DNA from: a virus
Virus record (IMG/VR): IMGVR_UViG_3300044977_000142
Coordinates: 1-51,402 of that record
Direction: 5' to 3' (one strand)
Length of the DNA stretch: 51,402 nt
Shown: piece after piece, positions 37,246 to 46,877 of the stretch
Layout of the letters: the number at the start of each line of letters is the position of its first letter
Numbering within the stretch: position 1 is the stretch's first letter
Translations under genes and position numbers: made by a program
The notes under the pieces: generated by a model
Database searches by the model: none
What the model saw: only the letters and a program-made list of their open reading frames with translations
What the model was told of the DNA's origin: nothing

Positions 37246-37754
37246 GGGCTGCCCCGATAAACCCGCGCCTCGATCCGATCGATCCGTTGCTCGTCGGCCG
37301 TCTGTCGCTGCGCGATTGCCGCGAATCCCATGCTCTGCGTCGCCTGCAGCGTCGCCACTTCCTGATTCAGTGTGTCCAGTTTCCCCAGCGCCCATGACAA
37401 CATCCCTACCAGTGACAAACTGACGACCCCGAGAATCCACTTCTGCCATGAACTCTCGCGGCCACCGCCGCCTTCGTTATAGTGATCGATCCTCAGCCGA
37501 GGCTCTTCGATATTTCCTTCCAACTCGCGCAGGTGCCGGTTGTAATCCGGATCGCCGCTGCCGTCGCCGTAACGACGCGCCTCCATCACGACTGCCAGCA
37601 CATTTTCCAGGCGCGCAAACACTTCCTTCATCTCGTTGCGCCAGCGCTCGTAGAGACCCGTCATCCCGAAGAGCAACTTCGCGATCGTTATTTTCTCGGC
37701 TTCGGGCTTCCGCTCTGTTGGCAGATCGCCCTCGACGACCCCCGAATGTTCCAT
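37242..37754 (-). CDS. Membrane protein of the lysis/tail block
   Basis: 170 residues. N-terminal helices (LYERWRNEMKEVFARLENVL), then a central hydrophobic segment (WQKWILGVVSLSLVGMLSWA, about 103-122) and a coiled coil (LDTLNQEVATLQATQ). Single membrane pass likely. Function unknown. Confidence 0.6.
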   Translation of the reverse strand: MEHSGVVEGDLPTERKPEAEKITIAKLLFGMTGLYERWRNEMKEVFARLENVLAVVMEARRYGDGSGDPDYNRHLRELEGNIEEPRLRIDHYNEGGGGRESSWQKWILGVVSLSLVGMLSWALGKLDTLNQEVATLQATQSMGFAAIAQRQTADEQRIDRIEARVYRGSP

Positions 37755-37762
37755 GATGTTCC

Positions 37763-38497
37763 CTACGTGTACGTGAAAATAACCAGCCCCGCGCCGCCGG
37801 GGCGGCCCGTTCCACCCAGACTGCCGCCCTGACCCCCAGGATTTCCAGTCCCGTGAATACCGGGATACCCGCCCCCGCCCAATCCTCCCGCGCTGCCTTC
37901 GGAATCACTTTCGCCTGCCGAGCCCGCATTGCCGGCCGCGTTACCGTCGTTGCCTCCGGTCGCCGTTGCGCCGCCTGGGCCGCCAGCACCGCCAACGGTA
38001 ACCGCCGGCGAATTGCCGCCCTGCGATCCGCCGTGCCCCGTCATGGTAGTGAGGGTAAAGCTCCCGCTCGATACTGTCGAGGTCCCGGCAGGAGTGCTCA
38101 ATGTCCCAGCCGCGCCGACGGCAACGGCAATCGTCTGACCCCAGTTATCTGGTGCGATTGCTTCGATGGTTTTGTTGTAGCTTCCCGAGCCGCCACCCCC
38201 ACCTCCGGAACTCAGCGAACCGCCGGTGAATCCGTTACCGCCCACGCCACTGGCATCCCAGCGCTCGATAAGGACTTCTGTGGCGCCCACGGGAATCGTC
38301 TCCGTGAAGGAGCCCGCCACCGCGTACGTGCTCGTCGAGCCGGTGAATAGCCGGTAAATCAATCGCGCCGTACCGCCAGCGTCGATGACCCAGCCAAGCT
38401 GAATGAGGCGTGTGACGCTGGTCGCATCGACGGCGTAGACGATTTTGATGGCCCGTGAAGTGCCTTCGCTGTCGACGGCGTAGAGGGTGGCGGCCAT
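37763..38497 (-). CDS. Gly-rich tail adhesin-like protein
   Basis: 244 residues. A short head part (about 1-100) with VYAVDATSVTRLIQLGWVID, then a Gly-rich half with repeated GGxGG runs (SSGGGGGGSGSYNK, GGAGGPGGATATGGNDG, GGGYPGIHGTGNPGGQGG). The Gly content and place next to the fibre gene fit receptor-binding adhesins with polyglycine helices, such as S16 gp38; this is inference. It ends GGAGLVIFTYT. Confidence 0.65.
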   Translation of the reverse strand: MAATLYAVDSEGTSRAIKIVYAVDATSVTRLIQLGWVIDAGGTARLIYRLFTGSTSTYAVAGSFTETIPVGATEVLIERWDASGVGGNGFTGGSLSSGGGGGGSGSYNKTIEAIAPDNWGQTIAVAVGAAGTLSTPAGTSTVSSGSFTLTTMTGHGGSQGGNSPAVTVGGAGGPGGATATGGNDGNAAGNAGSAGESDSEGSAGGLGGGGYPGIHGTGNPGGQGGSLGGTGRPGGAGLVIFTYT

Positions 38498-39066
38498 CAG
38501 TAATACAAAAACACGTCACCCGGCGCCCCGCTCGGCGTCGTCCCCGGATTGGCCGCGATCGTGACGCCGGTCATCAGACCGACCGTGGTGGTGAGTTTCA
38601 CATACGTCGCTGCCGCGTTGGCCTCCGCTGCCGTCACCGCTGCATTCTGTGCGGTCATGGCCGTGGCTTGGTCCGCCAGGTACACATTTGAACCATCACT
38701 GACGATGAGCGACCGACCTGCGGCCAGCACGATGCCGTTGCCGGAATTGATCTCGAATACCAACACGTCCCCGGGATTTGGCGCCGTCGCGTTACTGATC
38801 ACCCACAGGCCACCGACGCCGGCCGGAATCGCATAACCGATATCCGCGGTGAGCGCCCCTGTGAACTCGATAGACATCGGTTGGTATTGCGACAATGTCA
38901 GGTTGTAATTGCCAGGGGCGATGCCGGTGACATTGATGGTGGTGACGCCGCCGAGCGCCTCATCGATCACAGAAAAGTTACCGTTGACCACCGGTCCCCA
39001 CGAGTTGACATACTCGCCAGTTGTGGGGAGGTCGATCGATTTGTTGGGGGTGACGGCGTCAACCAT
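38497..39066 (-). CDS. Tail fibre-like protein
   Basis: 189 residues. The N-terminus has NKSIDLPTTGEYVNSWGPVV followed by NFSVIDEALGGVTTINVTG, a block shared by many phage distal fibres, then beta strands to AGRSLIVSDGSNVYLADQAT and an Ala-rich end. Overlaps the adhesin gene by one base. Probably works with 37763 at the tail tip. Confidence 0.7.
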   Translation of the reverse strand: MVDAVTPNKSIDLPTTGEYVNSWGPVVNGNFSVIDEALGGVTTINVTGIAPGNYNLTLSQYQPMSIEFTGALTADIGYAIPAGVGGLWVISNATAPNPGDVLVFEINSGNGIVLAAGRSLIVSDGSNVYLADQATAMTAQNAAVTAAEANAAATYVKLTTTVGLMTGVTIAANPGTTPSGAPGDVFLYY

Positions 39067-41406
39067 CTAAATGTGCTCCTGGGCAATTTTCAGCGCACGC
39101 GTAATCGTGGCGTCCGGAACTTTCAACAACGCCTCGCTGGTTTTATCCGTCGCTTTCTTGGCCGCTTTCCAGCGCGAGATGAGCCGCTCGACGAGGGCCT
39201 CATGGTCGACTTTGCCGCCGCTGGCGCGCTCGATACGGCCGCCAGTAGCTCGATTAAGATTGTCGCGCAGCGTCTGACTGACACTCGCAGCATTCTTCGC
39301 CTCGCGACTGGCCTTAGTCCATCCTGACACTTTGGAACCTACCTTTTCGCCGACCAATGCGGCTCCGGGTATGGTTGTCTTTGCTCCCAAAAGTATCCCG
39401 GCCTTCGGTGCGTAGTTCTCGATGAACCCCGGCTCACTCCCCATGCGCGCCGTCTGCGCCCCGGCCCCTTCATAGGGATGGGTGCCCGGCATGATGTGTC
39501 CGGCTGCATTCAGTACTTGAAACTTGCGTATCTCATCAGGCGGAAGCGCGTCAAGTATCTTTTGACCGACGCGACCGTTGAGCGACTGATTGGCCTTGCT
39601 TGCACTCCACCCTCCAACGTTGCTAGCGCCTTGCGAATAGACTTCGCGCGCCAAGGCGCCATGCATTTCCGCCTTGGCGCGCGAGGCGGCTTGCTGTAAT
39701 TCTGGCGGTACCGGGTCCATACCCTCGGGCGCATCGCGCAATTTTCCTCGCGACAAAGTATCGAGCGTATCATGTATGTGACGCCATTGATCGAGCGGCA
39801 TGTTGTTCAGAATCTTGGGGATGCGATCGAAATCCTTGCCGGTTTGTACACCGTTGGGATCAACATCACCAAACACATCGCTTATGCCTGCCGAGTCCGA
39901 CAGCAACCCCTTGTCCAAACTGTGAATCTTGTTTCCAAGTTGGTACAGATCACCACCGCCGGATTTAGCGATATCCTGATTGATCGCCTCATTGATCTTG
40001 CCAATCGTGACTGAGTTCTCGGGCGTCCAGCCTTTGTTTAGCGCCTTCGTGACGGCCTGATAAGCGGCCACGCTTCCCGGTGCATACTGAGCGCCTGTGA
40101 CCGGGTCTTTAAACCCCACGTTTTTGGCTAGACTCAAAAGATCCTGGGCGCCCCCCACGACGCTCTCGTGCTTCATGAGCTTGGATCCCGCCGTGAACTG
40201 GGGGTCTTGCAACAATCCCTCCGTAGTATCGATGGGAATCTGAGTGCTGCCATTCTTTTCCAGCGCCGCCTGATAGATCTTAGCTTTCTGTTGGTTTAGG
40301 TAATCCTTAAGACCCCCCTCGCCATAAAAAGCGCTGTTGATGGTTTCGCCGCGCTGGTAGTCATTCGTTAGCGTCGGATCCGCGCCCGTGGCATCAACGC
40401 GCTGTTGCGCAAACTTGGGCAATGCACGCTGCTCGGCGCCAATCTGGTGGGCCATCAACGTATTAGCTGGTGTCTGATTCGGATTTTTGGCCGCCTGATA
40501 CTCGCTGCGCAGGGTTTGCTCGTTGCCCGTCAGCACGCCTGTACGGATACCCGCATCCTCATTGGCATCGTTCAGCACCTCCTTAACGATACTGGCACGA
40601 GTTGACTGTTCAGCGGGAGGGACATCGCCTGAATTCTTTGCCAATTTCACCTGCGGAAATGACGGAGATCCTCGTCCTGTTTCCTGGCCTGTCAACTCAA
40701 ACGGATTGGGATTGACCTGTGCCGCACCCATCGATTTCGAAGTGCCAAGATCGGGCGCTACTGATGGAGTCGCCGCCGTGCCGCCCTCCGGATCTCTCAT
40801 CAGCGTATTGAATCCGCCCTCTGGACGAAGTCCGCGGGCCGCCGGCAACAAATTTGCCACATCTCCGGCGACGTCCGCCGCGCGAGGCGAGACCGTATCC
40901 GAGATGAACTGATGCGCCTTGTTGGCCACCGCCGTCACGGGCGAAAGCAGGGTTGATTCACCTTTTAAATACGGTTGAGCTTCCGGACCGCCGCGATAAT
41001 TAAGTATGGGATCGGTCTGGATCTCTTTCTCGACCGCGGCGCGGCTGCCGTTGGAATCGGGAATAAGGTCGTTCGCCGCATGGGAGATGCTTTTAAGTGC
41101 ACCCGCACCGGTAGCAAGTGCCGCTTCTCCAAGACCTGCGAACGATCCTGCATTCGTACCATTCGCGCCCGCAAACCCTTGGCCTTTAGACGCTTTGAAA
41201 TTGGCCAGTTCAGTACCTTCCGGATCGCGGCCGACGCGGCGTTTGAATTCGGCCGCATCGTAGGCTGGTTCCGGGGCAACGGGCGCGCTCGCCGGCACGT
41301 TGCCAGTCGCAAAAAACGCCGTGCGCGGGTCGGCAGGCGCCGACGTATCGGCTGGCGTGTCATCGGCTCCGGATGCGAAAAAATCGGTGCGGGGATCGTC
41401 GCTCAT
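39067..41406 (-). CDS. Internal virion/DNA-injection protein
   Basis: 779 residues. N-terminal repeated ADPRTAFFATG/DPRTDFFASG segments, a Gly-rich and then long helical middle, and a C-terminal GGRIERASGGKVDHEALVER near 720-740 and a helix with KAAKKATDKTSEALLKVPDA. Large helical proteins coded after the tail genes are usually carried in the head and ejected with DNA. The ASGGKV motif repeats in the 3428 protein. It overlaps the next gene by ATGA. Confidence 0.65.
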   Translation of the reverse strand: MSDDPRTDFFASGADDTPADTSAPADPRTAFFATGNVPASAPVAPEPAYDAAEFKRRVGRDPEGTELANFKASKGQGFAGANGTNAGSFAGLGEAALATGAGALKSISHAANDLIPDSNGSRAAVEKEIQTDPILNYRGGPEAQPYLKGESTLLSPVTAVANKAHQFISDTVSPRAADVAGDVANLLPAARGLRPEGGFNTLMRDPEGGTAATPSVAPDLGTSKSMGAAQVNPNPFELTGQETGRGSPSFPQVKLAKNSGDVPPAEQSTRASIVKEVLNDANEDAGIRTGVLTGNEQTLRSEYQAAKNPNQTPANTLMAHQIGAEQRALPKFAQQRVDATGADPTLTNDYQRGETINSAFYGEGGLKDYLNQQKAKIYQAALEKNGSTQIPIDTTEGLLQDPQFTAGSKLMKHESVVGGAQDLLSLAKNVGFKDPVTGAQYAPGSVAAYQAVTKALNKGWTPENSVTIGKINEAINQDIAKSGGGDLYQLGNKIHSLDKGLLSDSAGISDVFGDVDPNGVQTGKDFDRIPKILNNMPLDQWRHIHDTLDTLSRGKLRDAPEGMDPVPPELQQAASRAKAEMHGALAREVYSQGASNVGGWSASKANQSLNGRVGQKILDALPPDEIRKFQVLNAAGHIMPGTHPYEGAGAQTARMGSEPGFIENYAPKAGILLGAKTTIPGAALVGEKVGSKVSGWTKASREAKNAASVSQTLRDNLNRATGGRIERASGGKVDHEALVERLISRWKAAKKATDKTSEALLKVPDATITRALKIAQEHI

Positions 41407-44400
41407 TGCGGTATCTGCCCGTTTTCGAGCATGCGCAGGTTCTGGCTTTTCTGTTTGAGCGCGGTCATGCCCTTGGGTCCAATACGATCTTTCAGGGCGA
41501 TCAGTTCGCCCACATCGCCCCGCCGCTGCGCATCCTCGACCCGGTATACGTCAGGGTCGAAATTTTTGGCCCATTCCGAGCGGAATTTCTGGTACCCCTT
41601 CAGGTTCGGGACATCTCCAGTGCCGATGGCCTTGTCCAATCCCTCACGGTACGCCATAGCACCGCTGTTGATGGCGTCCGCAAACTTGACTTTTTCCTGC
41701 AACGCAGCCGGCGTGTATTCCGTCGTGCCGGTCGCGCTCTGCGACGCAGCCAGTCCCGCGTTGGTATGGGGTACACCCATCGCTGCCGCAGACGTCGCTG
41801 CCTGCCGCTCGAGATAGGCGTTGATTTCCTGATAGCTGGAACCTGACTTGAGCCCCGCCGCCGCCGCCAGTTTCTGCACCGTGGCCGTCATCGGGCCGGT
41901 GGCCGTGCCGCTGGACAGTTGCAGGAGCTGTTGGTTGACATTGCGGGCCTGCGGCGCAGCATCTCCGGCGGTACGCGCTGCAGCGACTTCGTTCAGGATG
42001 CGCGGCTGATCGGCGACGGACTGCGCGAAACCCGATCCGCCACCGCCGCCGGTCCCAGTTCCGGACTTAGCCGCAGGGCCTGCAGCAGCGGGTGCAGCCG
42101 GACCACGACTAGCGCCGACTGGGATGACTCTGTTGCTCTGCTGGTCGTAGGCATACTGTCGGCCAAAAGAATCGGTGAGGATGTTTGCACTCGGCGGCAA
42201 TTGCTGCTTTGCCACGCCGATTGCAGGCGCCCCCGTGCGCGAATTGACCCGCACCCCTTCTTTGTCGTCCCAGTTGTCTCCCGTCCATTGATGGATCGCG
42301 TTGTACTTCGCCTCTGCCGCCTGGCGCGCGCCGGGATCCGGATCGGTCGTCGCGGTCTTGTACAACTGGTCGGCTTCGACCTGTGCCGATTTCTGATTCC
42401 CATAGGTTTGATTCTGAACGCGCTGATCGTGGACGGCTGTAGCATCCTGGACTGGTTGGTCACTGCCGAGCGCGATGGCTGCGCCGCGGGCTTTTTTTAG
42501 CGCGGCCTGTTCATCTGGCGTCCACGGCGTGACCTCATATTTATTCTTGTAGTAGTCATTCAGTCGTTGCGCCACGGCCGCCGGGTCAGCCGATTGCGGC
42601 TGCTGAGGCGCATTGATGGGCGATATCGCAGGCGCTGCGGGTGTCGGCGTTCGTGTAACGCCCTGTGCACCGCTCGGAGTTGCCGATGTTCCGCCTCCAC
42701 CCGGCGTCAGATATCCCTTAGCAGCCTGCACCTTCATCTGCCCTAGCTGATTCGCAATCTGCAGCCCTTGCGCCTTCTGCTGCTCGACCTGCGTATCCGC
42801 AAGCGATTTCTGCGTATCCAAATACGACTGCGACCCCGCGCCAAGTCCGGCCGCCAACGCCACACCCGGATGCACCGTCTTGGCCGTCCCCATGGCTGCC
42901 AATCCTTGCAGAATCGGGATCACGTTCTGCGCGGTCGCGTGCTTCTTGATCGAATCCCAGATACCGCCGCTGTCCAACGAGGCTCCCCCAGCGAGTCCCG
43001 CGCCGCGATCCGCATCGCTCGCAACATCCGGCGTTGCGTCCGGGGCTGCCGCATCGACATCCGGATCCGGCGTGCCGCCATCGGCGAATCGCCCGCGCCC
43101 CACGACGCCGCCGCGCGCAACCGCCTCGTTACTGAATATCGAGCCCGCCATAGAGCTCGCCTGCGTCGGGTCGCCCATCTTCATGGCGGATTGCAGGCCG
43201 GTCGGCTGCTTCACGAGCGGCCCGGCGGTCTGCAACTTCGTCGTGTTCTGATCGTCCGGGATGTCGAGGGGGTCCGAGCCATCGCCTTCGTACGGCGTAC
43301 CGCCGCCTAGATCACGGCGCCGGATTTTGCCACCGCGCTTGGCGGCAATAATCGCTGCAGCGGCTACATCTGCCGCCGCGTATTCGGCTGCGAGGGCTGC
43401 TGCGGCATCGGCGCCCCCCTCGGCCGCTGCACCCGCTGCGGCGCCTGTAGCCGCTCCTGCTGCGACATCACCAGCGCCAGCCGCCGCAACGTCGCCAGCG
43501 CCTGCTGCGGCGCCCGTGTCAGCCGCGCCGAGTCCGGAGGCCTGTGCGGGGGCTGCGGCCCCGAAGTCAGTCGTGGTCCCGATCGGCGTCGACGTCACAG
43601 GCCCAGCCGGCGCGTCGAAATCAGTCGTCAGCCCCGCAGCGTTTTGCGAGGGAGCCGCAGCGCCCGCAGTATTACCCGGATCGCCGGCTATGCCGCCCGT
43701 CGTCGGCTTGTTGAAATACTTGTACCCCTGGTAGGCATCCTTGCCGAGCCCCTCGACGGTCGACATCTTGCTCGATCCGGACGCGGGTGGCGCGGGCGTG
43801 CCGCTCGCGACCGCGAGCTGGTGGCTCTGTCCCTGACTTTGGATATTGCGCTGCTGACCGGCGGGGCTCGCGTACATGTTCTGCTGCGCTTGTAGCACGG
43901 CGCCGAGTCCGCCGCTGTTATCGGGCGTGCCGCCATACGCGTACGCCGCGCGCATCGGGACGACGCCGCCCGAGTAGAAATGCCCGCGGTTCGCGGCATC
44001 CTCGGTCGCTTTGCCGTAGTCGACGTACCGGAATCCGCCAGCGAGGCCGACCGCCTCGGGATGCTTCTTCTCGGTCTTCTGCGCGCTGAGGCCGATTCTG
44101 TCGCGCGGGTCGCCCTTGATCTTGTAGCGGTAGATCGTCTGGCCGTCGAAGGTTTTGCCGACGGGCCGCATGTCTTCTTTGAGGCGTTCGTCGGAGAAGA
44201 AGCCGCCGGGTTGGGTTGTGGTGGTGGTCGATCCCGATAGAGCGCCGGTCCCCTCGGCGATGGACGCGAGGAACTCGTCCACCTGAAATGGATAGGATTG
44301 TTCCTGGAGAAATTGGTTGTACTGCGCCGTGTCCTGCGCCTGTTGTGTTTGCTGTTGGACCGTGCCGGCCGCAATCTGTGCTTGCGCGCCCGAGAGGCCA

Positions 44401-45128
44401 GCAGTTTGGGCTCCCGTGCCGAGTGATCCTAACTCAGACGCCGTATTGGCACCCTCGCCGTACGCCGTCGATCCTATCGAAGCGAGTTGGTTCGCACCGG
44501 CCAAGCCGATCTGCTGTTGCCCTTGCGCCGTGCTCAATGCGGATTGGTAGCCGGTGTTCGCAATACCCGAGATGACATTCGAGTTGGCCAAGTCTTCCTG
44601 CTGTTGCAGATTCGCCGCTGCGATGCCGGTACGGTCGCCGCCGAACGCGCCGGAGGTGATCGCATTGCCCAACTGGCCCGCTTGAGCTTGTTGGTTTTCT
44701 TGATTTTGGATCTGTTCGGTGCTGCCGAGCACGTCGCCTAAGTACGGGCTGAGATACTGATTGATCTGATTGCCGGTAAGGGGCGCACTGCTCGCGGCCG
44801 TGCCTGATTCGGCAGCGGCGTTGATTGGGTTGACGCCGGCTTGCGAGGCGCCTAGAACGCCGGTTGCGGCGCCGTAGTAGGGCTGCGCTTCGTTCGCGGC
44901 GGTGTTGGTGCCTGCGATGCCCGCGTTTTGTTCTGAGTTGACTGGCGCGACAAATGTGCCGGTGTTGCCGGCGGTGTAGCCGGATGAGACCGGCGTGCCG
45001 CTGGTGCCGTAGGATTGGAACGGGTTGGTGGCGGTTTGGGCGGCGGCCTGATTGACGCTGGCATATTGCGCCATTACCTGCGGAGGAATTTGTACCTGCT
45101 GTTGACTAGTCGCGGTTTTTCCGCCCAC
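41403..45128 (-). CDS. Large internal virion protein with internal S74 chaperone domain
   Basis: 1241 residues from a GTG at 45128. Residues about 1-300 are Gln/Ala/Gly-rich with the block YLSPYLGDVLGSTEQIQNQE near 125-144, common in podovirus injection proteins. Residues 308-385 match a peptidase S74-type domain: Ser312-Asp-Glu-Arg-Leu-Lys317 is the Ser-Lys self-cleavage dyad, followed by GQTIYRYKIKGDPRDRIGLS and KKHPEAVGL. S74 domains usually sit at the C-terminus, so this internal place is unusual. Three GG-x-x-R...GGTP repeats follow (near 387, 598, 670). The rest is Ala/Gly-rich and helical. Confidence 0.75.
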   Translation of the reverse strand: MGGKTATSQQQVQIPPQVMAQYASVNQAAAQTATNPFQSYGTSGTPVSSGYTAGNTGTFVAPVNSEQNAGIAGTNTAANEAQPYYGAATGVLGASQAGVNPINAAAESGTAASSAPLTGNQINQYLSPYLGDVLGSTEQIQNQENQQAQAGQLGNAITSGAFGGDRTGIAAANLQQQEDLANSNVISGIANTGYQSALSTAQGQQQIGLAGANQLASIGSTAYGEGANTASELGSLGTGAQTAGLSGAQAQIAAGTVQQQTQQAQDTAQYNQFLQEQSYPFQVDEFLASIAEGTGALSGSTTTTTQPGGFFSDERLKEDMRPVGKTFDGQTIYRYKIKGDPRDRIGLSAQKTEKKHPEAVGLAGGFRYVDYGKATEDAANRGHFYSGGVVPMRAAYAYGGTPDNSGGLGAVLQAQQNMYASPAGQQRNIQSQGQSHQLAVASGTPAPPASGSSKMSTVEGLGKDAYQGYKYFNKPTTGGIAGDPGNTAGAAAPSQNAAGLTTDFDAPAGPVTSTPIGTTTDFGAAAPAQASGLGAADTGAAAGAGDVAAAGAGDVAAGAATGAAAGAAAEGGADAAAALAAEYAAADVAAAAIIAAKRGGKIRRRDLGGGTPYEGDGSDPLDIPDDQNTTKLQTAGPLVKQPTGLQSAMKMGDPTQASSMAGSIFSNEAVARGGVVGRGRFADGGTPDPDVDAAAPDATPDVASDADRGAGLAGGASLDSGGIWDSIKKHATAQNVIPILQGLAAMGTAKTVHPGVALAAGLGAGSQSYLDTQKSLADTQVEQQKAQGLQIANQLGQMKVQAAKGYLTPGGGGTSATPSGAQGVTRTPTPAAPAISPINAPQQPQSADPAAVAQRLNDYYKNKYEVTPWTPDEQAALKKARGAAIALGSDQPVQDATAVHDQRVQNQTYGNQKSAQVEADQLYKTATTDPDPGARQAAEAKYNAIHQWTGDNWDDKEGVRVNSRTGAPAIGVAKQQLPPSANILTDSFGRQYAYDQQSNRVIPVGASRGPAAPAAAGPAAKSGTGTGGGGGSGFAQSVADQPRILNEVAAARTAGDAAPQARNVNQQLLQLSSGTATGPMTATVQKLAAAAGLKSGSSYQEINAYLERQAATSAAAMGVPHTNAGLAASQSATGTTEYTPAALQEKVKFADAINSGAMAYREGLDKAIGTGDVPNLKGYQKFRSEWAKNFDPDVYRVEDAQRRGDVGELIALKDRIGPKGMTALKQKSQNLRMLENGQIPQ

Positions 45129-45130
45129 GG

Positions 45131-45880
45131 CTAATTCATCCCTTGTTTGTCTACTGACAATGACATTAGCTTCTTTTTGTCCGCCCTTTCTCTGGCCAGT
45201 TTTCTCATCAACTCACAAAATTCCGGAGATCGCTTCTTGCCCGTGTTCGCCAGCCGGCGCCGTTCGATCTCCTCCGGGCGCTGTTTTCGACCAACGCTGG
45301 CCATGCGGGCCTTTTCTGCGTGCTCAGGCGATAGTTTCTTCCCTTTGTGGGAAGCCGCTATTTTTGCGTTGTGCTCTGGCGTTCTAACTTGAGAACGGCT
45401 GGCAAGCAAGAGCTTCGCCCTGACGTCAGGGCGTTGGACCGCTATCTTCAATCCGGCAGATATCTTGGCTCTCACTTCGGGAGAAGATAGCGCCGCGCGC
45501 GTGCTCTTAGCTATTTTGTCTTTGTGCTCCTCCGTTAAGATTTTTCCAAGTTTTCTCTGCCTCATCAATTCGCGGGTCGTGTCACTAGGATTTAGGCTAC
45601 CGTCCCCGCCGGCAGTGAGATTCACCAGGTTGACCTTCAAAGCGCGCCAGTAAGAAATTCGCTCTATTTCTCTAGTAACGGCCTCTTCTCTGGATAAGCC
45701 AGTAGCGATTAAACGAACCTCTACGGATTGACCGTTCCTTTTAAGCTTGGCCTGAATGTTAGAGTGATGATCGCTGCGCTTGTACATGACGCGCGCCCTG
45801 CGCCCCTTCCCCATGCCGACGTAGAAACAGACATTCTTGTCCGGACGCCAGTGCTCGTAAATGTAATAATCGGCACTCAC
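45131..45880 (-). CDS. GIY-YIG homing-type endonuclease with NUMOD-like repeats
   Basis: 249 residues. YYIYEHWRPDKNVCFYVGMG and KGRRARVMYKRSDHH at 5-39 form a GIY-YIG domain with Tyr and Arg at the active positions, and Glu near 71-73 in REIERISYW. The rest has at least four repeats of a SPEhrakIsag/HKGKKLSPEHAEKA type, NUMOD3-like DNA-binding modules. Free-standing homing endonucleases of this type spread between phage genes. It is inserted between the large injection protein and the GNAT gene and has its own GTGA coupling. Confidence 0.85.
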   Translation of the reverse strand: MSADYYIYEHWRPDKNVCFYVGMGKGRRARVMYKRSDHHSNIQAKLKRNGQSVEVRLIATGLSREEAVTREIERISYWRALKVNLVNLTAGGDGSLNPSDTTRELMRQRKLGKILTEEHKDKIAKSTRAALSSPEVRAKISAGLKIAVQRPDVRAKLLLASRSQVRTPEHNAKIAASHKGKKLSPEHAEKARMASVGRKQRPEEIERRRLANTGKKRSPEFCELMRKLARERADKKKLMSLSVDKQGMN

Positions 45881-46380
45881 GCCACCACCTCACGCCCACC
45901 CGTCTTACGCCCAACGACCCAGAACGCTCCGCTAGGCTCGCCAAACACGCGCCGATACAACTCTACTTTCTGCTTGGTCGCTTCCGACGACAGAATCCCA
46001 ATCAACAAGGGCAATCCAAGTTGCTTCGCTACGGTTTCGCTGAATTCCAGCAGTTTTCTCGCGCGACCGCCTTTAGCCGCGCGATATTCAGGCTTCACGA
46101 AAACAACACGCTCCTCGACGCACATCTCATCTGAGTAGAATAGCGTGCCGATATTCAACACGACCATGCCCTCGATTTCACCGCCTTCCTTGCCGATACA
46201 ACCAACGAGTCCATGGTTCTGGTTCAATGCGGGCCAAACCGCCTGAGCCAACAGGAGTTGGTTAGCCGTCATCAAGGCATTCTCCTTCGCCGCCGCAATC
46301 GCCAGATCCATGACCTCGCGCATGTCGTCGGGGGTGCCGAGACGGAGTTTCAGGTCGTCGTAGATATTTAGGGCGAGCAT
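45877..46380 (-). CDS. GNAT-family acetyltransferase-like virion protein
   Basis: 167 residues from the ATG at 46380 (a TTG three bases earlier is possible; TGATG junction). LGTPDDMREVMDLAIAAAKE, then EGMVVLNIGTLFYSDEMCVE and RVVFVKPEYRAAKGGRARKL (the GNAT motif A with the R/Q-x-x-G-x-G/A type loop) and GLPLLIGILSSEATKQK. It resembles phage GNATs coded beside tail genes; the substrate is unknown. Confidence 0.75.
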   Translation of the reverse strand: MLALNIYDDLKLRLGTPDDMREVMDLAIAAAKENALMTANQLLLAQAVWPALNQNHGLVGCIGKEGGEIEGMVVLNIGTLFYSDEMCVEERVVFVKPEYRAAKGGRARKLLEFSETVAKQLGLPLLIGILSSEATKQKVELYRRVFGEPSGAFWVVGRKTGGREVVA

Positions 46381-46877
46381 CAATCGCGCCTCGGTCCGGG
46401 CAACTTCTGCAGCGTCTTGATATTCTCTTTCCGAATCCTCTTCACGAACATATCAAGCACCTTGTGCCCTGTGTCCAGATCACCTCCTCCAACTTCTCGC
46501 ACGGCGTCCGGATGCACGACATACTCGCCGCCGGCAGCGACAATCGGCACGCCCGACGCAGCACCGCCCCGCTTCATTCCGTAGGGTCCACCCGTATGGT
46601 TATAAGGCTGCGCGCCACCTCCGCGCGGCATTCCGCCAAACACGCGCTTGGCGTGCGCGAAGCCAGCCATGGTGTTGCCTTCTGCGCCGGGGGCGCCGCT
46701 GACCACGTCGGCAGGTAAAACGTATGACCCGGATTCGACAGTGATCGGTAAGTGGTCAGTCCTGCCGGCAACACTGCTGTGGATTGGGCCGCTGTGGTAT
46801 TTAGGTGTTGAGACAGAGCCGCCCGTATCGCGCCTCTTGCGCGCAATGCTGAGAGCGGCGTCGATGGCTGGGTTCAC
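46380..46877 (-). CDS. Conserved podovirus structural protein with GG motifs
   Basis: 165 residues from a GTG at 46877. LPITVESGSYVLPADVVSG, NTMAGFAHAKRVFGGMPRGG and ASGVPIVAAGGEYVVHPDAV, ending GHKVLDMFVKRIRKENIKTL. The block is widespread in podovirus-like genomes near the injection proteins. Function unknown; probably virion-associated. Confidence 0.75.
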   Translation of the reverse strand: MNPAIDAALSIARKRRDTGGSVSTPKYHSGPIHSSVAGRTDHLPITVESGSYVLPADVVSGAPGAEGNTMAGFAHAKRVFGGMPRGGGAQPYNHTGGPYGMKRGGAASGVPIVAAGGEYVVHPDAVREVGGGDLDTGHKVLDMFVKRIRKENIKTLQKLPGPRRD

